Assembly (NCBI RefSeq): GCF_033170385.1
Contig: NZ_CP126170.1
Coordinates: 4,860,001 to 4,924,000, forward strand
Origin: Xanthomonas rydalmerensis
Lineage (GTDB): Bacteria > Pseudomonadota > Gammaproteobacteria > Xanthomonadales > Xanthomonadaceae
Length of the DNA: 64,000 nucleotides
Direction of reading: 5' to 3'
Under the pieces are notes generated by a model, which had not been told where the DNA came from, searched no databases, and saw only the letters and a program-made list of their open reading frames with translations. How positions within the stretch are numbered: position 1 is the first letter of the stretch; each line of letters starts with the position of its first letter. Both the position numbers and the translations under genes were made by a program. Shown one piece after another: positions 16,715 to 25,097 of the stretch.

Positions 16715-18277
16715 ATGACCTCCGCTTCAACCTCCGCTTCAACCTCCGCTTCAACCTCCGCTTCGCCCTCCCGCTCCACTCCCGTGCCGCGCCGCGGCGC
16801 CGCCCTGGCCGCGGTGTGCCTGGCCGCCCTGGCACTGCCGCTGAACTTCTCCGGCGGCGCCGTCGCCACCCCGGCGATCGGCGCGGCCCTGGGCGGCAGC
16901 GCGCTGGCCCTGGCCTGGATCACCAACGCGTTCATGCTCAGCTTCGGCAGCCTGCTGCTGGCCGCCGGCGCGCTCGCCGATCGGCATGGGCGGCGCCGGG
17001 TGTTCCTCGGCGGCCTGGCACTGTTCGCCACGGCCAGCCTGGGCGTGGCCGTGGCCGGCTCGGTCGCGGCGATCGATCTGTGGCGGGCGCTGCAAGGCGT
17101 CGGTGCCGCCGCCGCGCTCGCCGCCGGCACCGCGGCGCTGGCGCAGCTGTACACCGGCGCGGCGCGCACGCGCGCGTTCAGCCTGCTCGGCACCACCTTC
17201 GGCACCGGCCTGGCGTTCGGCCCACTGGCCGCCTGCGCCCTGAGCGAACAGTTGGGCTGGCGCGCGATCTTCTTCGGCGTGGCCGCGGTCGCGGCACTGG
17301 CGTGGGCACTGGCCGCGCGCTGGCTGCCCGCCTCGCGCGCTCCGGCCGCCGGGCCGCCCGACCGCGCCGGCGCGCTGTGTTTCAGCGCGGCGCTGGCGCT
17401 GTTCACCGCCGGCCTGATCCAGGGGCCGCACAGCGGCTGGGGCAGCGCCGCGACGCTGGCCCTGCTCGGTGCCGCCGCGCTGCTGCTGCTCGCTTTCGTG
17501 CGGATCGAACGGCGCCGCCGCCATCCGCTGCTGGACCTGAGCCTGTTCCGCTACCGGCGCTTCGTCGGTGTGCAGCTGCTGCCGGTCGCCACCTGCTACA
17601 GCTACGTGGTGCTGTTGGTGCTGCTGCCACTGCGCATGATCGGCGTGGATGGCGCGCCGGCCGCCAGCGCCGGCCTGACGCTGCTGGCGCTGTCGGCGCC
17701 GATGCTGCTGGTGCCGAGCCTGGCCGCCGCACTGGCGCAGCGCATCGCCCCGGCCTGGCTGTCCGCGGCCGGGTTGGCGGTGGCCGCGGCCGGCCTGTGC
17801 TGGCTGGGCGCGCGGCCACCGGCGCAGGCGCTGCCGGCGCTGCTGTTGATCGGCGCCGGCACCGCCCTGCCCTGGGGCCTGATGGATGCACTGTCGGTCA
17901 GCGTGGTGCCGACCGAACGCGCCGGCATGGCCGCCGGCCTGTTCGGCACCTTGCGCGTGGCCGGCGAAGGCATCGCCCTGGCCAGCGTGGCGGCCTTGCT
18001 GGCGGCGTTGTTGCACGTGCGCCTGGCCGCGCTTGCGCCGCTGCTGCCGCACGCGGCCCTGGCGGACACCGCACAGCGGCTGGTCGCCGGCGATCTACCG
18101 GCATCCTTACAGGGGGGCGCGTTGTCCGCAGCGCAACTGCGCTTGGCCTACGCCGCGGCCTTCGGCACGCTGACCCGGGTGCTGGCGGCGATCACCGCGC
18201 TGGCGGCGATCGCGATCTGCGTGCTGCTCGGGCGCACGCCGCAGGATGCGGTGGAGGGAAGCCGCGGATCGCGATAG
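16715..18277 (+). CDS. MFS transporter, DHA2 (EmrB/QacA-like) drug efflux type
   Basis: A 520-residue inner-membrane protein with about 14 hydrophobic segments, the length and segment number of the DHA2 family of proton-coupled drug exporters. Motif A-like ADRHGRRRVFLGG follows the second segment (about residue 88), and motif C-like GTTFGTGLAFGPLA lies in the fifth. The N-terminal cytoplasmic leader is unusual: four TSAS units encoded by a 12-bp repeat. The start could also lie further downstream near residue 18-25, since the repeat is not part of the family. Divergent from a LysR gene that likely controls it. Confidence 0.88.
   Translation: MTSASTSASTSASTSASPSRSTPVPRRGAALAAVCLAALALPLNFSGGAVATPAIGAALGGSALALAWITNAFMLSFGSLLLAAGALADRHGRRRVFLGGLALFATASLGVAVAGSVAAIDLWRALQGVGAAAALAAGTAALAQLYTGAARTRAFSLLGTTFGTGLAFGPLAACALSEQLGWRAIFFGVAAVAALAWALAARWLPASRAPAAGPPDRAGALCFSAALALFTAGLIQGPHSGWGSAATLALLGAAALLLLAFVRIERRRRHPLLDLSLFRYRRFVGVQLLPVATCYSYVVLLVLLPLRMIGVDGAPAASAGLTLLALSAPMLLVPSLAAALAQRIAPAWLSAAGLAVAAAGLCWLGARPPAQALPALLLIGAGTALPWGLMDALSVSVVPTERAGMAAGLFGTLRVAGEGIALASVAALLAALLHVRLAALAPLLPHAALADTAQRLVAGDLPASLQGGALSAAQLRLAYAAAFGTLTRVLAAITALAAIAICVLLGRTPQDAVEGSRGSR
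16717..16765 (+). repeat. 12-bp tandem repeat in the MFS leader
   Basis: The unit ACCTCCGCTTCA occurs four times in tandem, the last one altered at its end, just after the ATG. It encodes Thr-Ser-Ala-Ser. Gain or loss of units keeps the frame, so it varies leader length rather than switching the gene off. Confidence 0.8.
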
Positions 18278-18287
18278 GAGCCCCCCT

Positions 18288-18353
18288 GTAGGAGCGGCTT
18301 CAGCCGCGACGGGCTTTCCCGAAATCCCGGGTCGCGGCTGAAGCCGCTCCTAC
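18288..18353. repeat. REP pair (BIME): GTAGGAGCGGCTTCAGCCGCGAC in inverted orientation
   Basis: The forward copy is at 18288-18310 and the inverted copy at 18331-18353. Each is itself palindromic (GCGGCTTCAGCCGC). The pair lies between the convergent MFS and FAD-protein genes. It matches the REPs flanking the RAYT gene at 30485. Confidence 0.93.
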
Positions 18354-18408
18354 AAAAGGAGGTCGCGGCTGCGCCGCGCGCAACCGCGGCCGGCATGCGC
18401 CGCGGCGC

Positions 18409-19833
18409 TCAATGCACGGCGGCGACCGGCAACTCCAACGTCAGCAAGGCTTGCGCGGTCTGCTGCGCCTGCGCCCGCAGCTCGGGGATCGCCAGGCTTT
18501 CCCACAGGCTGCCGATGCGCAGGCTGCCGAGCACGCGGATACGCGGCGTGGCGCGGCCGTCGGCGTCGAGCAGCGCCCCGTCGGCGGCGCTGCCCACGCC
18601 GATGCCGTGCGGCCCCGGCTGCGCATGGCCGCAGCCGAGCAACTGATGCAGCAGCGGATTGCGCATGGTCTGCGCGCGCAGTTCGACGCCGGTGGCGTTG
18701 ATCACGCAGTGCGCATCGAGCTGCAGCGGCACGCCATCGGCGCCCGTGCCGTTGACCTGCACGCAGGCGCCGACCGGGAACACCGTGTCCAGCCGCGCGC
18801 GGTGCAGGCGCAACTGGCCGACCCGGCGCATCGCCTGCAGTTGCGCGAAGACCGGTGCGGCGATGCGATGACGGTGCACGTCCCAGTAGCGCACCACGTG
18901 GCGCAGGAAGCGGCGCTGCTCGGCCACCGACAGCGACTGCCACAGCGCCTGGCTCAGCGGCCGCACCCGGTCCATCACGCTCTGCCAGGGCTGGCCCTGC
19001 GCCTGCGCCGCGGCGGCGTGGCGGCGCAGCGCGCGCATCCGCTGGCGCAGCGGCATCGCCAGCAGCGCCTGCGCATCGAAGTCGGCTGGCGCGCCATGCG
19101 CAGCGTGCGGTAACGGCAGCAACGCATGCCGCGACACCACGTGCACCGGGCCACGGTGCGCGTTGGCCAGCAGGGTCAGCACGCTGTCGGCCATGCTCAG
19201 CCCGGAGCCGACGATGCACACCGTCGCCTCACGCGGAATCGCCTGCAACTGCGCGTAATCCCACGCCTCCACTCGCGCCGGCGCATCGAGACTGGGGGCG
19301 CCGCGCGCCGGCAGCGGGCGCAGGCTGTTGCCCAACGCCAGCACGGTGGCGCCGGCATGCAACTGGCCACCCTCGTGCAACTGCAGACGTTGTCCGCCCG
19401 TCGGCTGCGGGTGCAACGCCAGCACCCGCGCCTGGCGCCATTGCAGACGCGCCGGCCCGGCGGCCTGCGCCTGCAGCAGGCGCGCGCGCAGATAGGCGGC
19501 GTAATGGCGGCGCTGCACGTAGGCCTCGGCCAGTGCGGCGCGCGACAGCTGCGGATACAGCGCCTGCTGCTGCAGCCAGTCGAGGAAATCGTCGGGCGCC
19601 TCGACGAAGGCGCTCATGCGCCCGGCCGTCACGTTCAGCAGGTGCTCGGCGCAGGGCGTCGCATAGGCCACGCCCTGCGCCAGCGCCGGCTGCGACTCGA
19701 TCAGTTGCACGCGCAGCGCGGTGCCGGCCCGGCGCAGCACCTGCAACGCGACCAATACGCCGGCCGCGCCGCCGCCGACGATGGCGATATCGCAGTCGTC
19801 GTCGGCCGGTTCGCTGGGCACAAGCTCATTCAT
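18409..19833 (-). CDS. FAD/NAD(P)-binding protein
   Basis: A 474-residue flavoprotein of the FAD-NAD(P)-binding family (PF13454 type). The Rossmann motif VGGGAAGVLVALQVL is at about residue 20. A GxGxS motif CIVGSGLSMADSVL near 210 is a second dinucleotide site, and the ATG-like CVINATGVEL is near 405. The family includes uncharacterised oxidoreductases related to HI0933 and lysine/ornithine monooxygenase-like proteins. The ATG at 19831-19833 was chosen because the upstream in-frame extension is basic and lacks family resemblance. The substrate is unknown. Confidence 0.8.
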   Translation of the reverse strand: MNELVPSEPADDDCDIAIVGGGAAGVLVALQVLRRAGTALRVQLIESQPALAQGVAYATPCAEHLLNVTAGRMSAFVEAPDDFLDWLQQQALYPQLSRAALAEAYVQRRHYAAYLRARLLQAQAAGPARLQWRQARVLALHPQPTGGQRLQLHEGGQLHAGATVLALGNSLRPLPARGAPSLDAPARVEAWDYAQLQAIPREATVCIVGSGLSMADSVLTLLANAHRGPVHVVSRHALLPLPHAAHGAPADFDAQALLAMPLRQRMRALRRHAAAAQAQGQPWQSVMDRVRPLSQALWQSLSVAEQRRFLRHVVRYWDVHRHRIAAPVFAQLQAMRRVGQLRLHRARLDTVFPVGACVQVNGTGADGVPLQLDAHCVINATGVELRAQTMRNPLLHQLLGCGHAQPGPHGIGVGSAADGALLDADGRATPRIRVLGSLRIGSLWESLAIPELRAQAQQTAQALLTLELPVAAVH

Positions 19834-19946
19834 GCGGCGATTGTAAGGGAAGCCCCCACCGGCCCGGCCCTTGGCTGAGAACCGTCGCGCATGTGCCCGC
19901 ACCGATCGCGCATGAGCGCGTCATGCGCCTGTCATCGGCATGCGCT

Positions 19947-21365
19947 TCACATCAGCGCATCGGCCAGGCGCGCGATACCTTCGCGGCTGCGTCGCCAGGC
20001 CGGCCGCTTGCGCCAGTCCTGCAGCGTCAGCATCCGCGCATCGGCCAGGTAGTCGGCTTCCACCGCGCGCAGCCGCTGCACCACCGCGGCGCTGTAGCAG
20101 AGCATGCCGACCTCGGCGTTCAGCGCGAACGAGCGGATGTCCAGGTTGATCGACCCGACCAGGGCGATGCCCTCGTCCACGCTCAGGTGCTTGGCGTGCA
20201 GGAAGCACGGCCGGTACAGCGCGATCTTGACCCCGCTGCGCAGCAACTCGTCGTAATAGGCCTCCTGCGCCCAGGCGGTGAGCCGCTGGTTGTTGCTCTC
20301 GGACACGATCAATTGCACGTCCACCCCGGACAGCGCGGCGATGCGCAGCGCGCTGAGCGTGGCCTCGTCCGGCACGAAGTACGGCGTGACCATGACGATG
20401 CGCCGCCGCGCCAGGTGGATCAGCGCGTTGACCGTGTCGCGCGCGTTCTCGAACGGGTACGCCGGCCCGCTGGGCAACAATTGCGTGGCGACGCCGCCGC
20501 CGTGGATGGAGGCCGGGGCGACCACGCTCAGGCGCTGCCCGGTCTCGATGAACCAGTCGCTGGCGAACACCGCTTCCAGATGCGCCACCACCGGCCCCTG
20601 CACCCGCGCCACCAGTTCGCGATTGGGATGGCCGGGGACGAACTGCGGCTCGGCCAGGTTCTGCGAACCGATGTAGCCGACGCGGTTGTCGATCACCGCG
20701 ATCTTGCGATGGTTGCGCAGATCCATGCGGCCGCTACGGCGCCAGCGCAGCCCGCCCGGCAACAGCGCCTGCACCTCGACCCCGGCCGCGTGCAGGCGCC
20801 TGCGGTAGCGGCACAGGCCACGACGACCGCCGCGCGCATCCAGCAGCAACCGGCAGTGCACGCCACGCGCGGCGGCGCGCAGCAACGCGGCGCTCACCGC
20901 ATCGCCGACCGCGTCGTCGAACATCAGGTAGTACAGCAGGTGCACGCGCTCGACCGCCGCGTCGATGTCGTCGATCAGCGCCTGCAGCGAGGACGCATAG
21001 CGGTCGAGCAGCTCGACGCTGTTGCCGTGGGTCGGCATGAAGTCGCCCTGGCGCTCGACCAGCGGCACCACCTCGGCGACCACGGTGTCGGCCGGCGGCG
21101 CCCAGCGCAGCGCGGTCAGCGGCACCTGCTGCTCGCGGATGACCTGCGAGGCCAGCGCCTGGCGGCGGATGCGCTCGCGCGACAGCCAGGGGTGGCCGAG
21201 CAACAGGTACAGCGGCAGCCCCAGCAACGGCACGAAGCCCACCAGCAGCAGCCAGCTGCGCGCCGCGCCCGGCGTGGTGCGGGTGGGGATCCACAACAGC
21301 GCCACCAGCCGGATCAACCAGTCCAGCGCCAGCAGCCACGTGCCTTCCAACCAGACCGGCAGCAT
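19947..21365 (-). CDS. cls: Cardiolipin synthase, ClsA type
   Basis: A 472-residue membrane-anchored phospholipase-D family enzyme. Two hydrophobic segments lie at the N-terminus (about 8-60), followed by two HKD domains: NHRKIAVIDNRVGYIGSQNL (about 225) and HAKHLSVDEGIALVGSINLD (about 405). It condenses two phosphatidylglycerols to cardiolipin. In the second motif the catalytic Lys and the following Asp/Glu are kept (HAK....DEG). The ATG at 21363-21365 gives the full N-terminal anchor. It is the second cardiolipin synthase in this window. Confidence 0.95.
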   Translation of the reverse strand: MLPVWLEGTWLLALDWLIRLVALLWIPTRTTPGAARSWLLLVGFVPLLGLPLYLLLGHPWLSRERIRRQALASQVIREQQVPLTALRWAPPADTVVAEVVPLVERQGDFMPTHGNSVELLDRYASSLQALIDDIDAAVERVHLLYYLMFDDAVGDAVSAALLRAAARGVHCRLLLDARGGRRGLCRYRRRLHAAGVEVQALLPGGLRWRRSGRMDLRNHRKIAVIDNRVGYIGSQNLAEPQFVPGHPNRELVARVQGPVVAHLEAVFASDWFIETGQRLSVVAPASIHGGGVATQLLPSGPAYPFENARDTVNALIHLARRRIVMVTPYFVPDEATLSALRIAALSGVDVQLIVSESNNQRLTAWAQEAYYDELLRSGVKIALYRPCFLHAKHLSVDEGIALVGSINLDIRSFALNAEVGMLCYSAAVVQRLRAVEADYLADARMLTLQDWRKRPAWRRSREGIARLADALM

Positions 21366-21467
21366 CGCGATCCTCGCAACCCAGGTCGCCCGATTCTGCG
21401 GACTGCGCCGACAAACGCAACCATGGCCGCATCAACGGCGGGTTTTTCCATGCCCCCAGACGCACGA

Positions 21468-21487
21468 AACCCGCCTTGCGGCGGGTT
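21468..21487 (-). terminator. Stem-loop after rpmB-rpmG
   Basis: AACCCGCC and GGCGGGTT form a perfect 8-bp stem with a 4-base loop, 38 bp past the rpmG stop on the minus strand. It is followed by a short T run (TTTCG), so it is a moderate intrinsic terminator that would separate rpmBG from cls. Confidence 0.7.
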
Positions 21488-21525
21488 CCGTGTCCAGCGT
21501 GAGCAGCGATCCGAGGATCAGCCGA

Positions 21526-21690
21526 TCACTTGATCTTGCCTTCCTTGTACAGGACGTGCTTGCGCACGACCGGATCGTACTTGAGGAATTCCATCTTCCC
21601 CGGGGTGTTCTTCTTGTTCTTGTCCGTGGTGTAGAAGTGGCCAGTACCGGCCGAGGAAATCATACGGACCTTATCGCGCTTGCCTGCCAT
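21526..21690 (-). CDS. rpmG: 50S ribosomal protein L33
   Basis: A 54-residue ribosomal protein beginning [17 protein letters not shown] and ending YKEGKIK. It lacks the paired CxxC zinc motifs, so it is the zinc-independent (C-minus) form. It follows rpmB by 13 bp on the same strand, the usual rpmB-rpmG order. The gene is short and ends at a TGA at 21526-21528. Confidence 0.97.
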   Translation of the reverse strand: MAGKRDKVRMISSAGTGHFYTTDKNKKNTPGKMEFLKYDPVVRKHVLYKEGKIK

Positions 21691-21703
21691 GATGCTCTAC
21701 TCC

Positions 21704-21940
21704 TCAGACCTTTTCGCCGCGCGCACGCAGCTCAGCCAGAACGCTGTCGATGCCGTTCTTGTCGATGGTGCGCAGCGCGTGCGCGGAAACCTTCAGCTTG
21801 ACCCAGCGGTTCTCGCTGGCGACCCAGAAACGGCGCTCGTGCAGGTTGGGCAGGAAGCGACGACGGGTTCTGTTGTTGGCGTGGGAGACGTTGTTACCCG
21901 TCTGCACACGCTTGCCGGACACTTGGCATACGCGGGACAT
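21704..21940 (-). CDS. rpmB: 50S ribosomal protein L28
   Basis: A 78-residue ribosomal protein beginning [20 protein letters not shown] and ending LRARGEKV, standard for L28. First gene of the rpmB-rpmG operon. The ATG at 21938-21940 gives the conserved N-terminus; longer frames upstream do not belong. Confidence 0.97.
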   Translation of the reverse strand: MSRVCQVSGKRVQTGNNVSHANNRTRRRFLPNLHERRFWVASENRWVKLKVSAHALRTIDKNGIDSVLAELRARGEKV

Positions 21941-22239
21941 TGCGCACCTCGATAGTAGTTTGAGTCGCCCATAGCCTGGGAGACGGCGGCCCCGGCAGCC
22001 CTGCGGCCACCACGCGACGTGGGAAATCAAGCGGTTACGCTGGAAGAGGCCGGCCGGAGATCGCGCATCCGGCCGCCGTTCCGACCGGAGCCGGGCACAG
22101 CGAGCCGCGCATTATGCAGGCGATCAAGCACTTGTGCAAGTTGTCCACAGGGGCCGGGCGGTGTGCGGGTCCGTGCCGCTGGACCGAGCAGGCGTTGCTA
22201 TTGTATCCGGCCGAATCGGCTTGCTAGCCTGCCCCGGTC

Positions 22240-22578
22240 ATGCGCCGCCTGTTCCGACCACTGCGTACCTCCCTGCTGATGCTGCTGCTGGCGGCATTCG
22301 TGGTCGTGCCGGTGGCCGATGCGCTGGCCTGCGCGCTGGAGCCGGAGTCCGCCGACGCCGTGCACACGCCCGCCGCGGCGCATGCCGATGGCGACGACAG
22401 CGACGGCAAGCACGCCGGCAGTTGCAGCCACAATCATTGCCACCACTCGAATCTGAGCCTGCCGGCGAGCACCCTCGCCATGCTCGGCGCGCCACGACCG
22501 GCGCGCTGGATGCAGGCCGGCGAGGCCGCACCCGACGGTCTCGTCCAGGACGGATTGAAGCGACCTCCCCGAGCGTGA
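22240..22578 (+). CDS. CzcI-like His-rich periplasmic metal-binding protein
   Basis: A 112-residue protein with a signal peptide (hydrophobic 10-27, cleavage near ADALA). A metal-binding-looking patch (HADGDD....CSHNHCHH, about 45-70) rich in His and Cys follows. It precedes the outer-membrane component of a czcCBA operon by 57 bp, the position of czcI in Cupriavidus and of CopL-type proteins in Xanthomonas copper operons. It likely senses or buffers zinc, cobalt or cadmium, but this is inferred from composition and position. Confidence 0.65.
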   Translation: MRRLFRPLRTSLLMLLLAAFVVVPVADALACALEPESADAVHTPAAAHADGDDSDGKHAGSCSHNHCHHSNLSLPASTLAMLGAPRPARWMQAGEAAPDGLVQDGLKRPPRA

Positions 22579-22634
22579 GTTGAGCGTGTCCCGCGATCGC
22601 GGGTTTCCGTTTCCCTCACCTCTGGAATTTCTTC

Positions 22635-23888
22635 ATGTCGACTCCGACACGTCTGCCGCCGCGCGCGGCCGGGCGGGTCGTTGCCGTGCTGCTGGGCCTG
22701 GTCCCGGCCGCGCTGGCGATGGCGCAGACCGCCCCTTCCTACGACACCTTGCTCGAACGCCTCGACCAGTTGCCCGGCACCCGCGTGGGCGCGGCGCTGG
22801 CCGAGGCCGCAGACGCACGCGCCGACCAGGCCCGTGCGCTGCCCAACCCGTCGCTGTCATACTCCACCGAAAACGCCTGGGGCACCGGCGCCTATGCCGG
22901 CACGGGCCGGGCCGAAACCACACTCAGCCTGTCGCAGCCGCTGGAGCTCTGGGGCCAGCGCGGCGCACGCGTGCGCGCGGCCCGCGCCGAGGCCGACAGC
23001 GCTGCATTGCGCGGCGCGCAAAGCCGCAGCGATGCCGCCGGCGAACTGGCGCTGGCCTACGCGCAGGCGGAGGCCGCATTGCGCCGCGCCGCCCTGGCCG
23101 AACAGGCGCTGGCGCTGACCCGCGACGATGCGGCGGCCATGGCCGCGATGGTCGCGCAGGGCCGCGAGCCGCAACTGCGTGCGGTGCAGGCGCGCAGCGA
23201 GGTGGCCGATGCCAGCGCCGCGGTGGACGAGGCACAGGCATTCCGCGACGCGGCGCTGGCACGCCTGGCCGCGATCGCCCTGCTGGAGACGCCGGTGCAG
23301 TCCATCGACGCCGGCCTGCTCGACCGCGCGCCCCCACTGCCGCGCGCGCGCGAGGCGGCGGCGCTGCCGGTGCGCATCGCCAGCGCCGAGGCCGAGGCCG
23401 CCGCGCGCCTGGTCGAGGTGGAGCGCAAGCGCGCCCTGCCCGACCTGAGCCTGACCGCCGGGCAGACCCGCTTCCGCGAAGACCGCGCCCACGCCTACAC
23501 GCTCGGCGTCAGCCTCAGCGTGCCGCTGTTCGACCGCAACCGCGGCGGCATCCGTGCCGCCAGCGCCGAACAGCGCGCGGCCGAGGCGCGGCTGGACCAG
23601 CAACGCCGCGCCAGCGCCGCCGACCGCCTGGCCGCGCTCGCCACGCTGAAGGCCGCCGGTAGCCGCACGCGCGCGGCCGACGACGGCGTGGCGGCCGCGG
23701 AGGAGGCCTATCGCCTGGCCCGCATCGGCTTCGATGCCGGGCGCATCGCACAACTGGAACTGCGCAGCACCCGTGCTGCGCTCATCGCCGCCCGCGGCAT
23801 CGCCGTGGACGCCCGCCTGGCGCGGGTCACGGCAGAAATCGAGCTGGCCCGCCTGGAAGGGCGCGCGCCGTTCATGGAGGTCCAATGA
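22635..23888 (+). CDS. czcC: Heavy-metal efflux outer membrane factor, CzcC type
   Basis: A 417-residue TolC-family outer membrane factor with a signal peptide (ends ALAMAQT) and two outer-membrane-efflux repeats of long helices (about 45-230 and 250-410). The segment LPNPSLSYSTENAWG is typical of CzcC/CusC proteins. It forms the exit duct of a tripartite Zn/Co/Cd efflux pump with the next two genes. The stop overlaps the czcB start (ATGA). Confidence 0.9.
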   Translation: MSTPTRLPPRAAGRVVAVLLGLVPAALAMAQTAPSYDTLLERLDQLPGTRVGAALAEAADARADQARALPNPSLSYSTENAWGTGAYAGTGRAETTLSLSQPLELWGQRGARVRAARAEADSAALRGAQSRSDAAGELALAYAQAEAALRRAALAEQALALTRDDAAAMAAMVAQGREPQLRAVQARSEVADASAAVDEAQAFRDAALARLAAIALLETPVQSIDAGLLDRAPPLPRAREAAALPVRIASAEAEAAARLVEVERKRALPDLSLTAGQTRFREDRAHAYTLGVSLSVPLFDRNRGGIRAASAEQRAAEARLDQQRRASAADRLAALATLKAAGSRTRAADDGVAAAEEAYRLARIGFDAGRIAQLELRSTRAALIAARGIAVDARLARVTAEIELARLEGRAPFMEVQ

Positions 23889-25087
23889 ACCTGTCCCGTC
23901 CGATCTTCCGCGCCGGCTGCCTGCTGCTGGGGCCCCTGCTGGCACTGCTGCTGGCCGCGTGCGCCGGCGACAAGCAGGCCGCCCCGGCGGCCGCCGATGC
24001 CCACGGCCATGGCACTGAACGCGAGGACGCCGCGCGCGAGCGCACCGACACGCCCGATGCCGATGCCGATGCCGATGCCGGCGACACGGTACGGCTGACC
24101 CCGCAGCAACGCGCCGCATCGGGGATCGAGGTGGTCGCGGTCGGCCGCGGCGGTGGCGCATCGACCCGCCTGGCCGGCCGGGTCGAACCGGCGGTGGGTG
24201 CACGCGCCGCGGTGGCCGCGAGCATCACCGGCCGCGTCGAGCGCGTGCTGGTCGCGCCCGGCAGCACGGTGCGCCGCGGGCAGCCGCTGGCGATCGTGGT
24301 CAGCGGCGAGGCCGCGGTGTTCCGCGCCAATGCGCTGGCCGCCAGCGCCGAGGCCGAGGCCGCGCGGCTGGTGCATGCGCGCGACCAGACCCTGGTCGCG
24401 CAGGGCGTGGTCGCCCGCCAGGAGCTGGAAAGCTCGCATGCGCGGGCCGTGGCGGCGCGTGCGCAGGCCGCGGCGGCACAGGCGCAGGCTGCGGCCAACG
24501 GCGCGCCCGACGCCAGCGGCCGCGTGCGCATCGTCAGCCCGCTGGACGGGCGGGTCGGCGCGGTGCAGGTCACCCCGGGCAGCGTGGTCGCGGCCGGCAG
24601 CGTGGTGGCCGAGGTCACCGATCCGGCCATGAACGAACTGGTGTTCGCCGCGCCGCCGGCACTGGCGGCGCAGGTCGCACCGGGGACGACGCTGGAGGTG
24701 AGCGCGCCAGGCGCCAGTTTCGCCGCCACGGTCACTGCGGCGACCGCCGACCTGCGCGCCCCGGGCGGTGCCGCGGTGATCCGCGCCATGCCGGTCGCCG
24801 CGCCGCTGCCGCCGGCGGGGTCGCCGGTGTCGGCGGTGGTCGTCACCGAAGGCCAGGACACCGCGCTGAGCGTGCCGGCCGACGCGGTGCAGACCGTGGA
24901 AGGCCGCAGCGCGGTGTTCGTCGCCGTCGCCGAGGGCTTCCGCGCGCAGCCGGTGCTGACCGGACGCCGCGCCGGCGACCGCATCGAGATCCTCGACGGG
25001 TTGCGCGGCAGCGAACGCATCGCCGGCCGCAACGCCTTCCTGCTCAAGGCCGAACTGGCCAAGGGCGACGCCGAGCACGGCCACTGA
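23885..25087 (+). CDS. czcB: Heavy-metal efflux periplasmic adaptor, CzcB type
   Basis: A 400-residue membrane fusion protein. A lipoprotein-like signal (LLALLLAACAG, Cys near residue 23) is followed by a short acidic/His stretch with an Asp-Ala repeat (DADADADAGD, about 58-67). Lipoyl and alpha-hairpin domains (about 85-220) and a beta-barrel/membrane-proximal region follow. It links CzcA in the inner membrane to CzcC. It begins 4 bp inside the czcC stop. Confidence 0.9.
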   Translation: MNLSRPIFRAGCLLLGPLLALLLAACAGDKQAAPAAADAHGHGTEREDAARERTDTPDADADADAGDTVRLTPQQRAASGIEVVAVGRGGGASTRLAGRVEPAVGARAAVAASITGRVERVLVAPGSTVRRGQPLAIVVSGEAAVFRANALAASAEAEAARLVHARDQTLVAQGVVARQELESSHARAVAARAQAAAAQAQAAANGAPDASGRVRIVSPLDGRVGAVQVTPGSVVAAGSVVAEVTDPAMNELVFAAPPALAAQVAPGTTLEVSAPGASFAATVTAATADLRAPGGAAVIRAMPVAAPLPPAGSPVSAVVVTEGQDTALSVPADAVQTVEGRSAVFVAVAEGFRAQPVLTGRRAGDRIEILDGLRGSERIAGRNAFLLKAELAKGDAEHGH

Positions 25088-25097
25088 GGACGCGACC

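Noticed and set aside
22139..22147. DnaA-box-like TTGTCCACA
   Set aside because: A single box without neighbours; no origin-like cluster of boxes or AT-rich unwinding region. parA-parB and rsmG are 14 kb away, and no parS site was seen.
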